From NCBI GenBank assembly GCA_036986135.1, contig BTQZ01000001.1, positions 124,001-188,000 of the forward strand: a stretch of DNA of 64,000 bases. The letters are read 5' to 3'. This DNA comes from JADFRG01 sp036986135. Lineage in GTDB: Bacteria; Chloroflexota; Anaerolineae; Anaerolineales; E44-bin32. Of this stretch, positions 61,079-64,000 are shown in pieces. The notes beneath the pieces were generated by a model. It was not told where the DNA came from. It ran no database searches and saw nothing but the letters and a program-made list of their open reading frames with translations. The translations under genes and the position numbers were made by a program. Each line of letters opens with the position of its first letter. The stretch's first letter is position 1.

Positions 61079-61379
61079 GTGTTCTACCGAGCAGAAAATG
61101 ATGCCTGGGCCCCAAGCATCATTGTTGCTGACAACGTTGATAACACCGAACTGGATAATGGGAGCTTATCACCGTCCTCTTCGAGATCGTCTAACCTCCG
61201 AAAGGAGAGTTGAAATCGTGTCAACGCCCTTCTCCACATCCAGAATAGACGGGAAGCTCACCGAATCTGTCCTCTTCGACGGTGCTCTTCTTTACTACAA
61301 TCATGACGCGCGAAAACGCATCCTTGTCTCGGCACCAAAGAGTAGTCATCTCACTCGTATTATCACATAGGGAACTGAA
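61079..61379. other. 301-bp divergent intergenic region
   Basis: It lies between the minus-strand phosphatase gene and the plus-strand SucC-like gene and should hold promoters for both. I see no gene in it and no convincing promoter pair. The plus-strand gene starts at TTG with only a weak GGGA ribosome site. Confidence 0.4.
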
Positions 61380-62906
61380 TTGGCGCGCTTGCACGAATAT
61401 CAAGGAAAGGCGCTTCTCAAGGCGCTCAAGATCGCCGTCCCGAAGGGAGAGCCCGCCCGGAGCCCCGATGAAGCGCGAGCAATCACCGAGGAATTGGCAT
61501 GCCCGGTAGCAGTGAAGGGCCAGGCATGGGTAACTGGCCGCGCCGGGTACGGCGCGATTCGCTTCGCTAAGACGCCCCAAGAAGCAGGTGAGGCGGCCAC
61601 CGCAATCCTCGGAATGCAGATCGATGGTTTCCAGGTAGATACAGTGCTGGTCGAAGAGAAGCTCGACGTCGAAAGGGAATTCTATGCCGGGCTGATCATC
61701 GACGACCGTTGCCAGGCGCCGGTGTTGATCTTCAGTAGCCAGGGTGGAAGCGGGATCGAGGAAATCGCACGCGAGCATCCCGAATCCATCGCCCGGGAAG
61801 TCATCGATGTTCGCCGCGGCTTGTCCGAATATCGGGCACGTGACCTCATCCGCCAGGTCGATCTGCACGGGAAGCTTCAGGCCGGCCTGGGCCGCATGGT
61901 AAGCCAACTCTACCAAGTTGCCCGGCGCTATGATGCGCGCGCGGCTGAGATCAACCCCATCGTGCTCACCACGGAGGGTGCGCTCTACGCGGCAGATTGC
62001 CGTATCACCGTGGACGACAACGCGGTTTACCGTCACCCGGATCTCGGAATTGAGGTCGCCCGCGAATTCGACAGGCCTGCCTCGCGCCTCGAAACCATCG
62101 CGTGGCAGGTGGAAAAGGACGACTATCGCGGAACCTTTTATTTCATCCAGCTCGAGCACGATTTCGAAGGTGGAGAGGGAGTGATTGGTTTTCATGGCGC
62201 CGGCGGTGGAGGCTCAATGATGAGCATGGATGCCGTGCTGAACCGCGGCTACCGGCTGGCAAATTTCGTGGACACAAGCGGGAACCCGCCGGCCTCCAAG
62301 GTATACCGCGCGGCGCGAATTGTGCTGGCTCAGGAAGGAATCGATGGGTATTTTGCCTCCGGCTCAGGAGTGGCTTCACAAGAGCAATTTCACAGTGCGC
62401 GCGGGCTTGTCAAAGCCTTCATGGAAGTTCCGCTGAGGGTGCCGGCTGTGATCCGACTGGGCGGCAACGCCGAAGACCGAGCGATCGCGATCCTGGAGCG
62501 AGCGCGTGACGAGATTCCAGCACCGGTCGAGGGCTACGGCAAGGATGATGCCCCCGAATTCTGTGCCGAGAGACTTGATTATTTAGTCCGAAACCTCGAG
62601 CCGCGTGCTGAGAAACATGACGGCTGGAGCCGATCCGAGCCCCGGCAGCCGTACAGCTTTGGGACGGTGACCGGCGGCGAGGTGACGCTCGACCATCGAG
62701 CCTGCCAAGATTGCGCGTCCAAGATCTGTATTGAAACCTGCGTGCCCGGAATCCTCGAGTTGCAGGGTGGTCTCCCGGTCCTGAATATCACGCCGGAGGA
62801 GGCCCAGAAGGGTGGTTGTAGCGAGTGCCTGGCCTGTGAAATTGAATGCTTCTTCGAAGGCAACCGCGGCGGGTATGTCAGTCTGCCGATTGCAGGGCTC
62901 GATTGA
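61380..62906 (+). CDS. Succinyl-CoA-synthetase-like beta subunit fused to a ferredoxin domain
   Basis: 508 residues from TTG at 61380. Residues 1-400 form an ATP-grasp ADP-forming CoA synthetase beta subunit: ARLHEYQGKALLK, VAVKGQAWVTGRAGYG, EEKLDVEREFYAGLIID, AEINPIVL, GGGGSMMSMDA and IRLGGNAEDRA. The C-terminus (442-490) adds Cys 442, 445, 450, 454 and 480, 483, 486, 490, enough for two [4Fe-4S] clusters. Standard SucC is about 390 residues without clusters. Followed by a SucD-like gene and a citrate synthase/citryl-CoA lyase-family gene, so citryl-CoA or succinyl-CoA may be the substrate. Confidence 0.88.
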   Translation: MARLHEYQGKALLKALKIAVPKGEPARSPDEARAITEELACPVAVKGQAWVTGRAGYGAIRFAKTPQEAGEAATAILGMQIDGFQVDTVLVEEKLDVEREFYAGLIIDDRCQAPVLIFSSQGGSGIEEIAREHPESIAREVIDVRRGLSEYRARDLIRQVDLHGKLQAGLGRMVSQLYQVARRYDARAAEINPIVLTTEGALYAADCRITVDDNAVYRHPDLGIEVAREFDRPASRLETIAWQVEKDDYRGTFYFIQLEHDFEGGEGVIGFHGAGGGGSMMSMDAVLNRGYRLANFVDTSGNPPASKVYRAARIVLAQEGIDGYFASGSGVASQEQFHSARGLVKAFMEVPLRVPAVIRLGGNAEDRAIAILERARDEIPAPVEGYGKDDAPEFCAERLDYLVRNLEPRAEKHDGWSRSEPRQPYSFGTVTGGEVTLDHRACQDCASKICIETCVPGILELQGGLPVLNITPEEAQKGGCSECLACEIECFFEGNRGGYVSLPIAGLD

Positions 62907-63019
62907 TCCGAGGCTTCGGATGAGTGTCCCCAAGCAGTTCCCGGCAACCGGCGCATGCCATGTCACCAGGCTCATAACTGAAACACAGAGATCCGAATTT
63001 GGCAGACGCAGAGGTCTGA

Positions 63020-63931
63020 ATGGCCGTCCTGATTAACGAGACCAAGCGGGTGCTGGTGCAAGGCATCACCGGTCGTGAGGGAAGCGCGCGCGCGCATTTG
63101 ATGAAGGAATATGGAACCCAGGTAGTGGCTGGCGTGACGCCAGGGAAGGGCGGCAAAGACGTCGTTGGAATTCCGGTATTCGATACCGTCTTGGAGGCCA
63201 TCGAGCGGGCCGGACCGATCGACGTCAGCGTGCTATTCATTCCCGCGCCATTGGTAAAGGGAGCGGCTCTGGAAGCGATCGATGGCGGGGTCAAGCTGCT
63301 CATTATCGTCCCGGATCGCGTACCGATCTACGATGTGCTGGAAATTGCCGAGGCCGCCAAGCGAACGGGAGCGCGATTCGTTGGTCCGAATACCCTTGGG
63401 GTACTCTCCCCGGACAGAGCGGTGCTGGGAATGATCGGTGGACGAGCAAGCTCTGCAAGATCCTGGTTCTTCCCTGGGCCGGTCGGCATCGCCTCGCGCT
63501 CTGGTGGGATCACGTCCTCGATGGCTTACTACCTGGGCCAGGCAGGGATCGGCGCTACGACCCTTCTGCACGTGGGCGGGGATCCGGTGGTTGGGACGCC
63601 GCTTCCGGACGCTGCCGAGCTCTTTGAAGGGGATCCGGATACCAAGGCCATCGTGATGTTCGGCGAGATAGGCAGCAGCCAGGAGGAACGGGTTGCTGAC
63701 CTTGTAGAATCGGGAGCAGTGACTAAGCCGATCGTGGCGTACATCGGTGGGAAAGCAGCCAAGAGCGGGACTCGATTCAGCCACGCCGGCGCGATTGTCG
63801 AGGGCAGCCGCGGTACATATGAGGGCAAGGTGAAACGCCTGCGAGAAGTGGGTGTGACGATCGTGGAAGCGTTTGGGGAACTACCGCAGGTGACGGCAAA
63901 TGTAATGAAAGAGCATGGGATCCATCAATGA
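63020..63931 (+). CDS. Succinyl-CoA-synthetase-like alpha subunit
   Basis: 303 residues: Rossmann CoA-binding start VLVQGITGREGSARA, GKDVVGIPVFDTV, LIIVPDRVP, GPNTLGVLSP, SRSGGITSSMAYYLGQAGIG, GGDPVVGTPLPDA and phosphorylated His in RFSHAGAIVEG. This is the alpha partner of the beta-ferredoxin fusion. The reaction couples acyl-CoA and nucleoside triphosphate. Its stop overlaps the next gene's ATG by 4 bp, so the three form one unit; whether it is SucD or a citryl-CoA-synthetase subunit is unresolved. Confidence 0.9.
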   Translation: MAVLINETKRVLVQGITGREGSARAHLMKEYGTQVVAGVTPGKGGKDVVGIPVFDTVLEAIERAGPIDVSVLFIPAPLVKGAALEAIDGGVKLLIIVPDRVPIYDVLEIAEAAKRTGARFVGPNTLGVLSPDRAVLGMIGGRASSARSWFFPGPVGIASRSGGITSSMAYYLGQAGIGATTLLHVGGDPVVGTPLPDAAELFEGDPDTKAIVMFGEIGSSQEERVADLVESGAVTKPIVAYIGGKAAKSGTRFSHAGAIVEGSRGTYEGKVKRLREVGVTIVEAFGELPQVTANVMKEHGIHQ

Positions 63932-64000
63932 GTGAATCTAGCTGGAAGACCTCTATTACCGAGATCAAGCCCAATGAAGTGCGATTGCGGGGCTACTTGA
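63928..64000 (+). CDS. Citrate synthase-superfamily gene, probably citryl-CoA lyase-like (5' end only)
   Basis: Only 24 codons are visible: MSESSWKTSITEIKPNEVRL then RGYL. WKTSIT, KPNEVRLRGY matches the N-terminal pattern of citryl-CoA lyase/citrate synthase-family proteins. The start overlaps the SucD-like stop (ATGA). With the preceding pair it could form a citrate cleavage route of the citryl-CoA synthetase/lyase type. The call rests on a short segment, and the gene runs out of the window. Confidence 0.55.
   Translation, partial: MSESSWKTSITEIKPNEVRLRGYL

Noticed and set aside
61221..62195. 324-residue open frame on the minus strand
   Set aside because: It is antisense to the SucC-like ferredoxin fusion, which has full ATP-grasp motifs; the antisense product shows no domain.
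1..64000. CRISPR arrays, insertion sequences, integrases, attachment sites, rRNA
   Set aside because: No regularly spaced repeats, transposase or integrase motifs, or rRNA-like stretches were seen on either strand.

Overview
The window looks like one chromosomal segment of a respiring, cytochrome-rich bacterium, most likely a member of the Chloroflexota (Anaerolineae-like). That assignment is inferred from several features together: an Alternative Complex III (Act) cluster with a split ActB, a System I cytochrome c maturation operon, a deazaflavin-dependent nitroreductase-family protein, NarL/DosR-type two-component pairs, and a ferredoxin- and heterodisulfide-reductase-linked TCA-cycle block. 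No rRNA, tRNA, insertion sequence, phage gene or CRISPR array was seen. Base composition looks even apart from short AT-rich intergenic patches.

Layout. (1) Positions 1-8200, minus strand, encode a periplasmic molybdopterin oxidoreductase module: Tat-exported Mo subunit, four-cluster Fe-S subunit, NrfD membrane subunit, a TorD-type chaperone fused to a ferredoxin, an octahaem cytochrome c and a multi-domain cytochrome c lipoprotein cut by the window edge. (2) Positions 8399-17191, minus strand, hold an act operon (actA, B1, B2, C, D, E) followed by two extra cytochrome lipoproteins, one of which is a recent 666-bp internal duplication. (3) Positions 17181-22525 hold regulators: a pseudo-receiver overlapping actA, a LuxR-type response regulator with a sensor kinase carrying two haem c motifs, a lone receiver, and a DosS/DosR-like pair. 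(4) Positions 23093-31894, plus strand, hold a small Cys-rich protein and the ccm operon, with a cytochrome lipoprotein inside it. (5) Positions 31899-41481 are mixed: Crp/Fnr regulator, CDP-alcohol phosphatidyltransferase, EEP hydrolase, cNMP-binding protein, citrate synthase, TrmO, CBS-fused malic enzyme, small membrane proteins and decayed copies of one of them.

(6) Positions 41629-51174, minus strand, hold the most striking unit: korDABC-hdrA-hdrCB-etfA-etfB, nearly every junction overlapping by 4-23 bp. A long structured leader with an intrinsic terminator precedes it. It appears to join a 2-oxoacid:ferredoxin oxidoreductase, a fused heterodisulfide-reductase-like core and an electron-transfer flavoprotein. 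(7) Positions 51584-61078 hold a YbaK deacylase, radical SAM protein, Ddn-like protein, AlkD-like repair protein, glutamate dehydrogenase, a large kinase-ATPase-TPR signalling protein, a truncated kinase N-lobe and a GAF/SpoIIE phosphatase. (8) Positions 61380-64000, plus strand, encode a SucC-like subunit fused to a ferredoxin, a SucD-like subunit and the start of a citrate synthase/citryl-CoA-lyase family gene.

How the parts may work together (inference). Ccm proteins attach haem to the many c-type cytochromes. The two NrfD-based complexes exchange electrons between quinone and those cytochromes, under control of redox or gas-sensing kinases. Citrate synthase, malic enzyme, Kor, SucCD-like proteins and glutamate dehydrogenase form the carbon core, with Kor ferredoxin electrons probably passed to the Hdr/Etf proteins encoded with it.
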